Positions 1 to 8,779 of a stretch of 64,000 nucleotides of DNA are shown here, one piece after another. Under the pieces are notes generated by a model. That model was given only the letters and a program-made list of their open reading frames with translations. It had not been told where the DNA came from and made no database searches. The first letter of the stretch is position 1. Every line of letters starts with the position of its first letter. Where the stretch lies: assembly GCF_008327685.1 (NCBI RefSeq), contig NZ_BDDE01000026.1, positions 120,926 to 184,925 on the forward strand, in the 5' to 3' direction. The translations under genes and the position numbers were made by a program. Source of the DNA: Actinomadura sp. K4S16. Lineage in GTDB: Bacteria; Actinomycetota; Actinomycetes; Streptosporangiales; Streptosporangiaceae.

Positions 1-48
1 GCGCGTCTCGGCGGCGGCGGCGTCCTTCAGCAGCCGTTCGACGTTCAC
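1..48 (-). CDS. 5' end of an unidentified gene downstream of the sigma factor (partial)
   Basis: The reverse strand reads GTG then NVERLLKDAAAAETR before leaving the window. The GTG at 48-46 overlaps the TGA stop of the sigma factor gene (GTGA), so the two are probably translationally coupled. A small protein directly after a SigE-family sigma gene is often its regulator or an uncharacterised membrane protein, but only about 16 residues are visible and no family can be assigned. Confidence 0.5.
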   Translation of the reverse strand, partial: MNVERLLKDAAAAETR

Positions 49-536
49 AGGGTCTCTCCCAGCATGCGCTCAAGGGCGGTGCGCCCGCGGGACGTGTTGG
101 ACCGGACGGTGCCCCGGCTCACCCGCATGATCTGCGCGGTCTCCTCCTCGGACAGCTCGAGGACGAACCGGAGCACCAGAGTCTCCCGCTGCCGGTGCGG
201 GAGGCGGCGCAGCGCGTCGAGGATCTCCCTGCCCTGCTCCCGGCCCAGGACCCGGCTCTCCGCCGACGCGACGGGCGGGTCCTGGGCGCCGAGAAGGCGG
301 CGGCCCCGGCGGCGCAGCACCGACCGGCAGTTGTTGAGCACCGACGACCTCAGGTAGGTCAGGGCCTTGTCGGGGTCCTTCAGCCGGCCCCACCGCTGGT
401 ACAGACCGAGGAAGGAGTCCTGGACGACGTCCTCGGCCGTCGGCCTGTCGCCGACCATCACCAAGGCCAGCCTGACGAGGTCCAGGGCGTGCGCTTCGTA
501 CAACTGCGTCACCGCTCTCTCGGGGGAACGCACCAT
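45..536 (-). CDS. SigE-family RNA polymerase sigma-70 factor
   Basis: A 163-aa sigma factor. Region 2 spans about residues 10-75, with the typical AEDVVQDSF core-binding motif near 34-42. Region 4 spans about 105-155, with LPHRQRETLVLRF followed by a helix-turn-helix (SEEETAQIMRVSRGTVRS). The length and the RRRGRR linker fit the actinobacterial 'SigE family' of small ECF-like sigma factors. The ATG at 536 is the first in the conserved part; the frame stays open upstream but reads like antisense of the next gene. It lies 38 nt downstream of the glycosyltransferase gene on the same strand and overlaps the next gene by GTGA. Its target promoters cannot be inferred. Confidence 0.85.
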   Translation of the reverse strand: MVRSPERAVTQLYEAHALDLVRLALVMVGDRPTAEDVVQDSFLGLYQRWGRLKDPDKALTYLRSSVLNNCRSVLRRRGRRLLGAQDPPVASAESRVLGREQGREILDALRRLPHRQRETLVLRFVLELSEEETAQIMRVSRGTVRSNTSRGRTALERMLGETL

Positions 537-574
537 CAGGTCCGGGGGGCCGTCCTGGCGGAATTTGAGGAGGC

Positions 575-2158
575 TCACGAGGAAGAGACGCGTCGGGGGT
601 GAAGATGTTGCATGGGCGGCCCGACTTTTTCCGGGCGGGCCGTCTCCCGCTGGAACAGCGACAGCGTGATGCCGCGGACGCGCCACACACCGGCCTGCCG
701 GAAGTGCCGCTGGAGGACGTCGACCTTCGCGCGGTCCCGCGGGACGAGGGACGGCATGCGCCAGGGCCCCTCCAGCAGCCAGACCCGGGTCGTCGCGGAG
801 CCGGTCAGCCGGCGGCCGATCTCGGCGGGTTCGAACTCGGTGCCGCCGAAGTCGCCCGCCTGGGCGGGCGTCCGCCGCAGTGCGATGTCGCGCAGCCCGC
901 GGAACTCGTCCGGGTACGCCTCGGCGACCGAACGCCGGTCCGCCGTGAGGAACAGGATCGCGTCGCCCGGCCGGGCCTCCCGCTCGACGATCGCCGCGGC
1001 CCCGCGGAGGTCGTCCCACCAGTTCTCCGGACGGCGCTGCTCGACGTGCAGCGGTGCCAGCAGGACGGCCATCGCGACGAGCGGCGCGATCCACGTCCGG
1101 TGGGGCAGCCGGGCGAGTCCCGCGGCGGCGAGCAGCGCCATGGCGGGGAGGCTGCCGATCACGTAGCGGTTCGTGTAGAAGGGATGGAACTGGGAGACCA
1201 GGAGCAGCACCGTCGCGGGCAGCAGCAGCCACGGCACGGCCAGGGCCCGCAGGCCGATCGGTCCGCGGCGCCGCGCCGTGAGCAGGCCCACCGCCATCGC
1301 CGCGCCGAGCAGGTACGCCACGATCGGGGGGCCGGTGAACGCCTCGGCCAGGTAGAGCGCGTCGCGCCATCCCGGGCGCGTCAGCCAGTCCAGGGCGTTG
1401 CGCTGGGTCACGGCCAGCGCGATCAGCGGGCTCACCGCGACGACCGCTCCCGCCGCGGCGGCGGACCACCGGCGCAGCAACGGCCTGGTGCGGCGCGCCA
1501 GCAGCAGGGTCGCCAGGTGGGCGGGCACGACGAGCAGGGCGAACAGATGGACCAGCCCCAGCAGGGCGATGCCCGCGCCGTACGCGGCGTACCGGCGCCG
1601 GGAGCCCCGTTCCGCCAGATCCACGAACATGACGGTCAGCCACACGGTGAGCGCCGCGACCAGGGAGTAGGACCGGGCCTCATGCGCGTAGTGGCTGGCG
1701 AACGGAGCCCCGGCGCAGAGCAGGCCGGCGACCAGCCCGACGGTCCCGGACATGATCCTGCGGCCGAGGACGGTGACGCCCGCCGCCGTGGCCGCGAACG
1801 CCGCGATCGATGGGATCCGCAGCGCGAACTCGCCGGCCCCGAAGACCTGCACGACACAGTGCATGAGCAGGTAGTAGGCGGCATGGACGGCGTCGATGTG
1901 CCAGGCGCACCACAGGATGTCGGGGGTCGAGCGGCGGGCTATCTCGGAGGTGATCGCCTCGTCACGCCACAACGGCAACCGTCCGGCGCCCCAGAGGCCC
2001 ATCGCCAGCGCCGGCAGGGCGGGCACCGAGGGAAGGAGCCAGGCCCTCCGCCGCCCTCCCCCCGCCTCCCCTCGCCGACCTGCGTCTTCGGTGGGCGGGA
2101 CGGGACGCTCGGCCGTGGCCGGGCGTTCACCGAGCAGAAGATCCAGTTTTGAGTCCAC
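575..2158 (-). CDS. Multi-pass membrane glycosyltransferase (GT39/ArnT/PMT-like)
   Basis: A 527-aa polytopic membrane protein. After a charged N-terminus of about 40 residues come roughly ten hydrophobic helices. The first external loop carries WRDEA (near residue 66), the acidic motif typical of GT-C mannosyltransferases and dolichyl/polyprenyl-phosphate-sugar enzymes, and HYAHEARSYS follows around 153-162, common in bacterial members. A soluble C-terminal part follows. By family it should use a polyprenyl-phosphate sugar to glycosylate a lipid or protein outside the membrane; acceptor and sugar are unknown. The gene sits 86 nt beyond the yhfW-like gene and 38 nt ahead of the sigma gene on the same strand, so it may belong to the sigma transcript. 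Confidence 0.75.
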   Translation of the reverse strand: MDSKLDLLLGERPATAERPVPPTEDAGRRGEAGGGRRRAWLLPSVPALPALAMGLWGAGRLPLWRDEAITSEIARRSTPDILWCAWHIDAVHAAYYLLMHCVVQVFGAGEFALRIPSIAAFAATAAGVTVLGRRIMSGTVGLVAGLLCAGAPFASHYAHEARSYSLVAALTVWLTVMFVDLAERGSRRRYAAYGAGIALLGLVHLFALLVVPAHLATLLLARRTRPLLRRWSAAAAGAVVAVSPLIALAVTQRNALDWLTRPGWRDALYLAEAFTGPPIVAYLLGAAMAVGLLTARRRGPIGLRALAVPWLLLPATVLLLVSQFHPFYTNRYVIGSLPAMALLAAAGLARLPHRTWIAPLVAMAVLLAPLHVEQRRPENWWDDLRGAAAIVEREARPGDAILFLTADRRSVAEAYPDEFRGLRDIALRRTPAQAGDFGGTEFEPAEIGRRLTGSATTRVWLLEGPWRMPSLVPRDRAKVDVLQRHFRQAGVWRVRGITLSLFQRETARPEKVGPPMQHLHPRRVSSS

Positions 2159-2244
2159 GCCAAGAGACGCAGGGAGCCCCGCGATGTTGCATCCCCCGGC
2201 ACCTGTTTTCGATCAGTCGCGAGCGGTGTGTGGGCGTCCTCGGG

Positions 2245-3417
2245 TCAGGAAGGGAGGCCCAGGGCCCGGGCGGCTGTGAGGGCGATGTTGGACAGGCTGG
2301 TGGCGTCCGGCAAAGCCCGGGGTCTCGACGGCGACCCCGGGGCGTGGCTGAGGACGGGGACGAACTCCCTGGTGTGGAACGGGTGGCCGATCGTCGGATC
2401 GTTGCCGTGGTCCCCGGTGACGATCAGGTGGTCGCCGGGACGCATGGCATCGAGGAGCGGGGACACCCCGGCGTCGATCTCCTGCAGGAGCGACGCGTAT
2501 CGGTGGGCGTCCTGCTGGTGCCCGGCCAGGTCGGTCTCCTGGACGTTCGCCACGACGAGAGCGCTGTCCGTGCGGGTGAGGGCCGTGAAGGTCTCCTTGA
2601 GCACTTCGGCGGTCTCGACGGCCGGGCGCCGCACGGCGTCCGGGCACACGATGATGTCGGCGGCCTTCCCGACGAGGGTCACCGGGATGCCCGCCGCGGC
2701 GGCGCGCGAGGGAAGCTGGCGGGTGTGGTCGATCCGCACGCCGAGGTGGGCGACCTCGAGGCCGTCGTTGACGTAGAAGCCTGAGGCGGGGGTGTCGAGG
2801 CCCGCCGTGCCGTCCGCGCCCGACCGGACGGAGCGCAGGAGCGGTCCGGTGCTGTGACCTCCGACCGCGATCACCCGGGCGGTCGGGGCGACTCCGCGCA
2901 CCGTCCGGGCGATGGCGAGGACCTCCTCGAACGGCAGCTCGTCCAGCCGGGCGCTCACGTTCCAGGTGAGACCGGGATCCGCCTCCAGGTTGTCGCCGAC
3001 GACGGCGTGTCCGTCCACGAGGAGGACGGGCAGGCCGTCCAGGGCGCGTGCCTCGTGACCGGCCGACCGCAGGGCGGACGCGACGGTGTCGAGGTGGTCG
3101 GCGAAGCGGGCGAGGGCCGTCCCGCTCATGTCGGTGCCCATCATGGTCTGGTGGCCGGCGAAGGTGTCCGCGCCGGGATAGCCGAGGGCGGAACGTCCGG
3201 CGGCCGCGCCGGGGAGGATGGGGTGGTCCAGGCTCTCGTGCGGGTGCAGCAGTCCGAGGCCGAGAGCCGCAAACGCGGGAAGGCGTGGAGCGCCGTTCGC
3301 GGCGTCCAGGACGTGGCCGAGGGTGTGCGCGGCGGCGTCACCGGGACGGAGGGCGGCGGCGTCGGGCATGGCGCCGATGCCGAGGCCGTCGATGACCAGG
3401 ATGACGGCGCGGCTCAC
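2245..3417 (-). CDS. yhfW: YhfW-like phosphopentomutase-family enzyme
   Basis: A 390-aa member of the alkaline-phosphatase/phosphopentomutase superfamily. Metal-site residues are visible: D10 in VIDGLG, D84-T85 in GADTFAGH (T85 sits where DeoB carries its phosphorylated threonine), D296/H300, D336-H337 in TGDHGNDP, and H348 in HTREFVPVL. The surrounding motifs differ from true DeoB, and the neighbours match the E. coli yhf operon, so YhfW is the better name. The natural substrate of YhfW is not established to my knowledge. It is the last gene of the operon; its GTG overlaps the yhfX stop (GTGA). No purine or deoxyribose catabolic genes lie nearby. Confidence 0.8.
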   Translation of the reverse strand: MSRAVILVIDGLGIGAMPDAAALRPGDAAAHTLGHVLDAANGAPRLPAFAALGLGLLHPHESLDHPILPGAAAGRSALGYPGADTFAGHQTMMGTDMSGTALARFADHLDTVASALRSAGHEARALDGLPVLLVDGHAVVGDNLEADPGLTWNVSARLDELPFEEVLAIARTVRGVAPTARVIAVGGHSTGPLLRSVRSGADGTAGLDTPASGFYVNDGLEVAHLGVRIDHTRQLPSRAAAAGIPVTLVGKAADIIVCPDAVRRPAVETAEVLKETFTALTRTDSALVVANVQETDLAGHQQDAHRYASLLQEIDAGVSPLLDAMRPGDHLIVTGDHGNDPTIGHPFHTREFVPVLSHAPGSPSRPRALPDATSLSNIALTAARALGLPS

Positions 3418-4586
3418 CAGGGCCGCCCTTGGGAGTCCGCGAGGCCGAGGAGGCGAGGCTTGCCGGAGGCGACGCCCTGGACGGCGCCGACCGTGCTGCG
3501 GGTCACGAAGATCTGCGTGCGGAAGGCCAGGACGACGGTGTCGCCCACCCGGAGCGGCGGTCCCGAGGACGGGGCGCCGAGCAGGCGGTAGTAGTCGATG
3601 TTCTCGGGCGGCGCGGGCTCGACCGGGAGGGTGAGGGGTTCGCCGCTGCCGGGGAAGACGAGGGCCACGTCCGGCCGGCCTCGCGGGTAGAAGCCGCCGC
3701 CGAGGATCGCGGGCCGGCCGTCCGGCAGGATGTGCGCGATCTCGGAGACGTAGACGAGCGCGGGGATCTCGGGCTGGTCGAGGTCGGCGGCGTGCAGCGG
3801 GGTCGTCCCGGTGAGGGCATGACCTGGCTCCCCGTGCGTGACGCCGTGGGCGGCCAGCAGGGGGATGCTCGCGGCGGCCGTCACGCTGGGCGCGCTGATC
3901 GAGCGGATCGGCGACCCGGCCACGGCGAGGCGGGACCTGGCGGTCAGCAGGGTCCGCAGGTTCGGGGTCGGGGTGATGGCTCCGGCCGACTCGTCGTAGA
4001 GCAGGCAGGGGAAGGAGGTGACGCCCTCAAGGGAGACGGCGTCCAGGTCGCCGACCTCGGCGGCGAACTTCTCGATGTCGGGCAGGGGGACGCCGCCTTC
4101 CTGCCCGGGGTAGATGTGGTCGGTCGCGGCGACCACGCGGGCCAGGAGCGGCTGGGTGATCCCGAGACGGGCCGCCGCGGCGGACACCGCACGGGCCTGC
4201 TCGACGCCGAAGACGGTGACATGCTCGGGACGCCACGACAGCACCTCGTCCACGGCGCCGATCGGAAGCTGGACCAGGTGGCCGACGTTGCCGAGCCGCG
4301 CCCCGGCCCGCCGGACCGCGTGGGCGTCGCGAAGGTCGATGGCGGCGGCGTCCGGCAGGTGCCCGGCCACCGTCCTGATCACGTAGGGGTTGCGTCCCAC
4401 GTGCTTGAACACCGGCCACAGCCGGACGCCGTGGGCGGCGGCCACGGCTGCGAGCGCGGCGGTGTTGGCCGCGACGGCGTCCAGGTCGACCAGATACGTG
4501 TCGGGCGGGACGAGCCCGTCGCGGTGGAGCCCGACCGCGGCGTCCACGAGCCGCGGGTTGCGCGCCGTCGTCGCGGTCAGGAACAC
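3414..4586 (-). CDS. yhfX: YhfX-like PLP enzyme, alanine-racemase fold
   Basis: A 390-aa fold-type III PLP protein. An alanine-racemase-like N-terminal barrel begins with YLVDLDAVAANT (31-42), and the candidate PLP lysine is K61 in PVFKHVGRNP, the pattern seen in YhfX proteins. A beta-rich C-terminal domain follows. The start is GTG at 4586, preceded by GGGAGG four bases upstream; the frame is open for another 330 codons but that part is the shadow of yhfS. It overlaps yhfS by 10 nt and yhfW by 4 nt. By fold it should racemise, decarboxylate or otherwise act at the alpha carbon of an amino acid; the substrate is unknown. Confidence 0.8.
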   Translation of the reverse strand: MFLTATTARNPRLVDAAVGLHRDGLVPPDTYLVDLDAVAANTAALAAVAAAHGVRLWPVFKHVGRNPYVIRTVAGHLPDAAAIDLRDAHAVRRAGARLGNVGHLVQLPIGAVDEVLSWRPEHVTVFGVEQARAVSAAAARLGITQPLLARVVAATDHIYPGQEGGVPLPDIEKFAAEVGDLDAVSLEGVTSFPCLLYDESAGAITPTPNLRTLLTARSRLAVAGSPIRSISAPSVTAAASIPLLAAHGVTHGEPGHALTGTTPLHAADLDQPEIPALVYVSEIAHILPDGRPAILGGGFYPRGRPDVALVFPGSGEPLTLPVEPAPPENIDYYRLLGAPSSGPPLRVGDTVVLAFRTQIFVTRSTVGAVQGVASGKPRLLGLADSQGRPW

Positions 4587-5668
4587 CGGACCTCCCTCAG
4601 CGCGCTGCCCAGGATCCTGATGACGAGGTCGGCTCCCGACCGCATCGGGTTGATCCGGATCGTCCAGTCGGCCAGTTCGGGGGAACCCGCCAGGAAGGTC
4701 TCGGAGAGGCGGTAGAAGAGCGGGGCGATCTCGTACCGGGAGTTGGATCCGACCGGGTAGGGAGCCGCCCCGTACCCGGCCGCGGCCTCGATGACCTGCC
4801 GGGCGACCGGGGCGTCCAGCCGGACGAGCACGCACCTGTCCTGGGCGTTGGCGATGCGCACCTGGGCCACGCCGGGGACCTCGCCCGCGCCGAGCCGTTC
4901 CGCGATCTCGGTGATGGCGGCGGACTGCACGGCCCACAGGACGGGGACGTGGGTGAGCGCGCGCAGAGCGTCGAGCGCCTGCGGTCCTTGGACCTGCCCT
5001 CCCCCGGAGTAGTTGTCGGCGTGGATCCGGTCGACGAGGTCGTGGGAGCCGACGACCAGTCCGACGCCCTCGGGCCCGAGCAGCTTGAACAGCGACAGCG
5101 CCGACGCCTCCGCCCCCATCTCGACACCGGCGCGCGGCGTGCGGAACGCCGCGTAGTTGTCGTCGACCAGGGCCCGCACGCCCAGGTCCGCGTACCGGGC
5201 GATCACCTCGGCCGGATCGTAGGAGTCCTCCGGGCGCTGCCGCGAATGCTGGATGTAGACGTAGGAGGCCGCGGCCTTGGCGGCGGAGGAGTTGAAGTCG
5301 GTCTCGACCAGGTCGAGGCCCATCGAGCGGAAGGCCGTCGCGGTGGTCGCGTAGGCGGGCGCGGAATGCACGATCAGGGGGGCGCCCGGCTCCAGGGCCG
5401 CGGTCAGCATCGCCCTGATCGCGCCGCTGCCCGCGCCCTGGACGAGGGCCGCGGCGGGGGCGCCGAAGAAGTCGGCCAGGGCGGCCTCCGTCCGGCGGGT
5501 GGCGTCCGGCCGCCCCCACCGGGGGTCGACGCCGACATCGGCGGTGAACAACTGCCGCCCGTCGAAGTGGTCCGCCGCACATTCCAGGAGCCGGAATTGC
5601 CGGGCCGTCGCCTCCTCCAGCGAGACGGTCGGCAGCGGATGGGTCTCGCGCAGCTCCGGCGCGGTCAT
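4577..5668 (-). CDS. yhfS: YhfS-like PLP-dependent aminotransferase-fold enzyme
   Basis: A 363-aa fold-type I PLP enzyme. The likely cofactor lysine is K195 in SLFKLLGPEG, and the aspartate pair in LVDDNYA (168-174) fits the pyridine-nitrogen contact. The glycine-rich VQGAGSGAIRAM (77-88) resembles the phosphate-binding segment of Cys/Met-lyase and selenocysteine-synthase-type enzymes. It lies fourth from the end of the yhf-like operon: its ATG overlaps the php stop by ATGA and its own stop overlaps yhfX. The reaction is unknown; with YhfX present, an amino-acid-like intermediate is a reasonable inference. Confidence 0.8.
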   Translation of the reverse strand: MTAPELRETHPLPTVSLEEATARQFRLLECAADHFDGRQLFTADVGVDPRWGRPDATRRTEAALADFFGAPAAALVQGAGSGAIRAMLTAALEPGAPLIVHSAPAYATTATAFRSMGLDLVETDFNSSAAKAAASYVYIQHSRQRPEDSYDPAEVIARYADLGVRALVDDNYAAFRTPRAGVEMGAEASALSLFKLLGPEGVGLVVGSHDLVDRIHADNYSGGGQVQGPQALDALRALTHVPVLWAVQSAAITEIAERLGAGEVPGVAQVRIANAQDRCVLVRLDAPVARQVIEAAAGYGAAPYPVGSNSRYEIAPLFYRLSETFLAGSPELADWTIRINPMRSGADLVIRILGSALREVRCS

Positions 5669-6594
5669 CGGGCCTCCCCCGAGGTCAGGAACCGGACGGG
5701 ATTGTCGTGCAGCACCAGGCGCAGCGTCGGCTCGCCGACGCCCGCCGCGGCGAGCCGCGGCACGAAGGAGTCGAGGACGGCGCCGTACCCGCCGCCGCCG
5801 TTCGCCTTCAGGTAGCCGGCCCTGGAGACGTCGTTGCTGAGCAGCAGCCGGTCGGCGTGCCCGGCCTCGATCAGGTCCAGAGCCCGCCGGAGCCGCACGC
5901 CGTCGCTCTGGTAGGACGACTTGCCGACCGTGTCGAACGCGACGTACGCGCCGGCCTCGGCGAGCTTGCGGTGGGTCGCCGCGTCGTCCAGCAGGTCCTG
6001 GTGCCCGATGCTGATCCGATGGGGCGCCAGCCCCTCGGAGGCCAGGACGTCGAGCTGGACGAGCCCGCCCCGGCCCAGGTGGGCGTGGGTGGCGACCGCC
6101 AGCCCCGAGCGGACGGCGGCCGAGGCCGCGGCGCGGAGGCAGCGCTCCTCGTCCCGGGAGGGCCGCTCGCCGCCCGTGCCGACCTCGCCGATCACGCCCG
6201 GCCTGATCCCGGTGCCGTCCAGGCCGTCCTCGATCTCGGTCAGCAGCCGCCGTGTCAGGTCGGCGGTGCTCGACCCGGCGACGTAGGACGGGTGGAAGGC
6301 GCCGTGGTAGAACCCGGTCGCGGCCACCACCGCCACTCCGGCCCGCTCGCTGATCCGGGCGAGCGCGGCGGCGTCCCGCCCCATGCCGAGGCAGGTCAGC
6401 TCGACCACGACCGCAAGGCCGTGCGAGCGACGCAGCTCCGCCAGTTCGCCGCCGACCGCCGCCTCGTCGTCGAGCGACGCCGCCGGATCCGGTGCGCGTC
6501 CGCGCGGCCCGCGCAGGTCGAGGCGCAGGTGTTCGTGGACGAGCACCGGTCCGCGCGGTGCCGGGACCTCCCCGAGTACGGTCCTCAGCCTCAT
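5665..6594 (-). CDS. php: Phosphotriesterase homology protein (amidohydrolase superfamily)
   Basis: A 309-aa TIM-barrel metallohydrolase. The binuclear metal ligands are visible: H20 and H22 in VHEH, E137 in GVIGEVGT, H170 in THAH, H198 in IGHQD and D255 in SNDVS. As in E. coli Php, a glutamate replaces the carbamylated lysine that bridges the metals in true phosphotriesterase. Family members are lactonases or ester hydrolases rather than organophosphatases. It begins one base after the yhfT stop and its own stop overlaps the yhfS ATG. The substrate is probably an intermediate of the yhf pathway. Confidence 0.85.
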   Translation of the reverse strand: MRLRTVLGEVPAPRGPVLVHEHLRLDLRGPRGRAPDPAASLDDEAAVGGELAELRRSHGLAVVVELTCLGMGRDAAALARISERAGVAVVAATGFYHGAFHPSYVAGSSTADLTRRLLTEIEDGLDGTGIRPGVIGEVGTGGERPSRDEERCLRAAASAAVRSGLAVATHAHLGRGGLVQLDVLASEGLAPHRISIGHQDLLDDAATHRKLAEAGAYVAFDTVGKSSYQSDGVRLRRALDLIEAGHADRLLLSNDVSRAGYLKANGGGGYGAVLDSFVPRLAAAGVGEPTLRLVLHDNPVRFLTSGEAR

Positions 6595-6595
6595 G

Positions 6596-7984
6596 TCAGC
6601 CCTTCAGCGGAGTGAACAGGTCGAGCCAGTGCAGGACGTTCAGCACGATGCCCGCGACGACGACGGCCGCCGGGCCCGCCGCGAGCCGGACGATCGGCCG
6701 TCCGATCGACTCGTTCAGCAGGTAGAGCCCGCCGACGAGGGTGATCCCGAGGCCGCCGCCCATCTTCGCGGCGGCCGCGATCGCGCCGAACAGGATGGCG
6801 ATCTCCAGCGTCTTGCCGATCGCGCTGCGCAGGTGGTCGGAGGCGTCCCGGATCGACGGGAGCATCGTCAGCCCCTTGCCGATGTAGGACAGCGCGAGGA
6901 CCTCCACCGTGAACAGGACGGCGCCGCCGACCGCCGCCACGGCCGCGTTCGGCGCCAGGTACGCCAGCGGGTAGACGAAGGTGAAGCCGACGATCTGGTA
7001 CGCGCCGCTGGCCAGCGCGGTCGTCGCGATGAGCGGCAGGAAGCCGAACGCCCGGTAGAAGTCGACCTGGGCTGCCTCGCCGTAGTCGCCCTTGGCCACC
7101 AGGAAGCTCGTCGCCTCGCCCCCGCCGAAGATGTGCATGTTGACCACCGCGGCGAGGACGGCGCCGAGCAGCGCGAACCAGGGCAGGTGCCGGCGCAGCC
7201 GCTCGGCGTTGGCCCCGAACAACGAGGCCATCGGGTCCGCGGCGGGCTCGTCGTCCGCCTTCCCCTCCACCGGGATGCGCGCGGCGCCGGGCGCGTCGGC
7301 GGGCCTCGGCGGGGCCGCGGCGGCGCGCCGGGCCCGCAGGTCCTTGGCCAGGGCGAAGCCGAGCAGCATCAGCACGCCCACGGCCATGGCCAGCGCGCCC
7401 GGGAACTGGTCCGGCCAGACCTTCATCGAGATCACGACGATGGTGATCTCCACGGTGAAGGTGACCGCTCCGCGCACCCGCCCGAACTGGCTCGCGATCG
7501 CGATGACGGGGAACAGCAGGAACAGGAAGAGGATCGGCGTCGCCATCTCCTGCATCGCCGTGAGGAAGTCCACCGGCAGGTCGTGCGCCGCGTTGTTGGC
7601 TCCCGACAGCCCGAACACCACGACCGCGCCCCAGGCCCCGCCCAGGATCGGCGCCAGCCACCGGCGCGGCGCGAGCAGGCCGAGGATGTCGGTCGGCAGG
7701 AACAGCAGCCACGGGTTGAGCACCCCCGTCGACAGCGCCATCGGGGCCCCGAGCCCGAAGACGAAGCCGGCCGACAGGCCGAACGAGACCGCGGTCATCT
7801 CGCCGCGCCTGGTGTTGCCGCGGATGAAGTCCAGCAGGAAGGGGCGGGCGCCGTCGTTGAAGACGGCGAGCGCCATGTTCGAGATCAGTGCGGTGAGCGC
7901 GCAGAGGGCGATGACGGTCAGGCTCTGCGCCGGGGAGAAGTCGAGCTTGTCCGCCGCCGCGGGGGTGTAGAGGGCATAGGGCAT
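6596..7984 (-). CDS. yhfT: YhfT-like membrane transporter
   Basis: A 462-aa integral membrane protein with about eleven hydrophobic segments and one charged cytoplasmic linker (about residues 205-260, rich in Arg/Ala/Pro). Its place between php and the DUF2620 gene, and its length, fit YhfT, predicted to be the transporter of the yhf operon. A GGAGG lies six bases before the ATG. The sequence shows no recognised MFS or ABC motif, so energy coupling and substrate are open. It should bring in the compound processed by YhfS, YhfX, YhfW and Php. Confidence 0.8.
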   Translation of the reverse strand: MPYALYTPAAADKLDFSPAQSLTVIALCALTALISNMALAVFNDGARPFLLDFIRGNTRRGEMTAVSFGLSAGFVFGLGAPMALSTGVLNPWLLFLPTDILGLLAPRRWLAPILGGAWGAVVVFGLSGANNAAHDLPVDFLTAMQEMATPILFLFLLFPVIAIASQFGRVRGAVTFTVEITIVVISMKVWPDQFPGALAMAVGVLMLLGFALAKDLRARRAAAAPPRPADAPGAARIPVEGKADDEPAADPMASLFGANAERLRRHLPWFALLGAVLAAVVNMHIFGGGEATSFLVAKGDYGEAAQVDFYRAFGFLPLIATTALASGAYQIVGFTFVYPLAYLAPNAAVAAVGGAVLFTVEVLALSYIGKGLTMLPSIRDASDHLRSAIGKTLEIAILFGAIAAAAKMGGGLGITLVGGLYLLNESIGRPIVRLAAGPAAVVVAGIVLNVLHWLDLFTPLKG

Positions 7985-8021
7985 GGCTGCCTCCGAGGGG
8001 AAACCGGTCAGGACGGGCGGG

Positions 8022-8381
8022 TCACCCGTTCCGCCGCCGTTCGTGGATGGCCCCGGCCAGGATCGGGACGACCTGGTCGATCTGGTCGATCGAGAAGCCG
8101 AAGGCGACCCTGCCCTCGGCGATCGCGGCTTCGGCGTCGGCCTCGGCGGCCTGCCCCCGGCCGAAGGTGAAGCACCGGGCCGCGCCGAGCAGCCCGACGA
8201 GCACGCCCAGGGAGCCCCCTGCCCCGGTGTGGCACGTTCCGATGTAGTAGTCGGCCTGGCCGGCCATCAGCCGGGTGGCCGCGTCCATGTCGTTGGTCAC
8301 GACGACCTCGAAGCCGCCGATCTCCTCGAGCCTCTTCGCCACGTCGACCTTGCCGACGCCCCCCACCAGGATCTTCGTCAT
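8022..8381 (-). CDS. yhfU: YhfU-like DUF2620 protein
   Basis: A 119-aa soluble protein starting MTKILVGGVGKVDVAKRL, with a second conserved stretch DYYIGTCHTGAGGSLG (44-59). This Gly/Cys/His-containing core matches the small DUF2620 family represented by E. coli YhfU. The ATG overlaps the yhfY stop (ATGA), and GAGAGG is the ribosome site. No function is known. The alpha/beta layout and size recall a PTS IIB-like or metabolite-binding domain, which would agree with the PRD-like neighbour, but this is speculation. Confidence 0.75.
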   Translation of the reverse strand: MTKILVGGVGKVDVAKRLEEIGGFEVVVTNDMDAATRLMAGQADYYIGTCHTGAGGSLGVLVGLLGAARCFTFGRGQAAEADAEAAIAEGRVAFGFSIDQIDQVVPILAGAIHERRRNG

Positions 8382-8755
8382 CGCATCGCCTCTCGTTGTC
8401 GTAGCAGGGCCAGGTGCAGAGCGAGGAAGCGGACCTCCTGACCGGGCAGGACGACGTCCAGCGCGGACTCGGCCCGCTCCGCCAGCGCCGCCGCCTGCTC
8501 CAGCGCGTCCGGGTGGCCGGCCAGCTCCGCCCGCACGGTCTCGTCGGCGGCGAACTCGGTCAGTGCCCCGCCGTCGCGAGAGCGCTGCAAGGCCAGGAGG
8601 AGATGGCTGGTCAGCGTTCCCGCGCTCTCCTCGGTGATCTCGCTGCCCGCCGCGTCGAGCACGTCGAGCTCGGTTCGTACGAAACGGCAGATCTCGGGCG
8701 CGACCTGCCCGGTCCTCTCGAAGATCTCCAGCCGCTCGGCCAGCTGCCGGTCCAT
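8378..8755 (-). CDS. yhfY: YhfY-like PRD-domain protein
   Basis: A 125-aa all-helical protein with the shape of a single PTS-regulation domain: SHLLLALQRSRDGGAL near 50-65 and FLALHLALLRQR at the C-terminus, where PRDs have their paired histidines (H51 and H118 here). It has no DNA-binding domain. Its position after the regulator gene yhfZ is the same as in E. coli. It may sense phosphorylation state or bind YhfZ (inference). The stop overlaps the yhfU start. Confidence 0.7.
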   Translation of the reverse strand: MDRQLAERLEIFERTGQVAPEICRFVRTELDVLDAAGSEITEESAGTLTSHLLLALQRSRDGGALTEFAADETVRAELAGHPDALEQAAALAERAESALDVVLPGQEVRFLALHLALLRQREAMR

Positions 8756-8779
8756 GGGACGGCCTCCTCTCAGGGCGGA

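Noticed and set aside
599..2152. 517-codon plus-strand open frame opposite the glycosyltransferase
   Set aside because: Arg/Gly/Pro/Gln-rich composition without motifs, the typical high-GC antisense shadow; the minus strand encodes a coherent membrane protein.
2245..3417. Annotation as true DeoB phosphopentomutase
   Set aside because: Motifs around the catalytic threonine and the third metal site deviate from DeoB, and seven neighbours match the yhf operon instead of nucleoside catabolism.
5665..6594. Annotation as an organophosphate-degrading phosphotriesterase
   Set aside because: The bridging carbamylated lysine is replaced by glutamate, as in Php, and the operon context is yhf-like.
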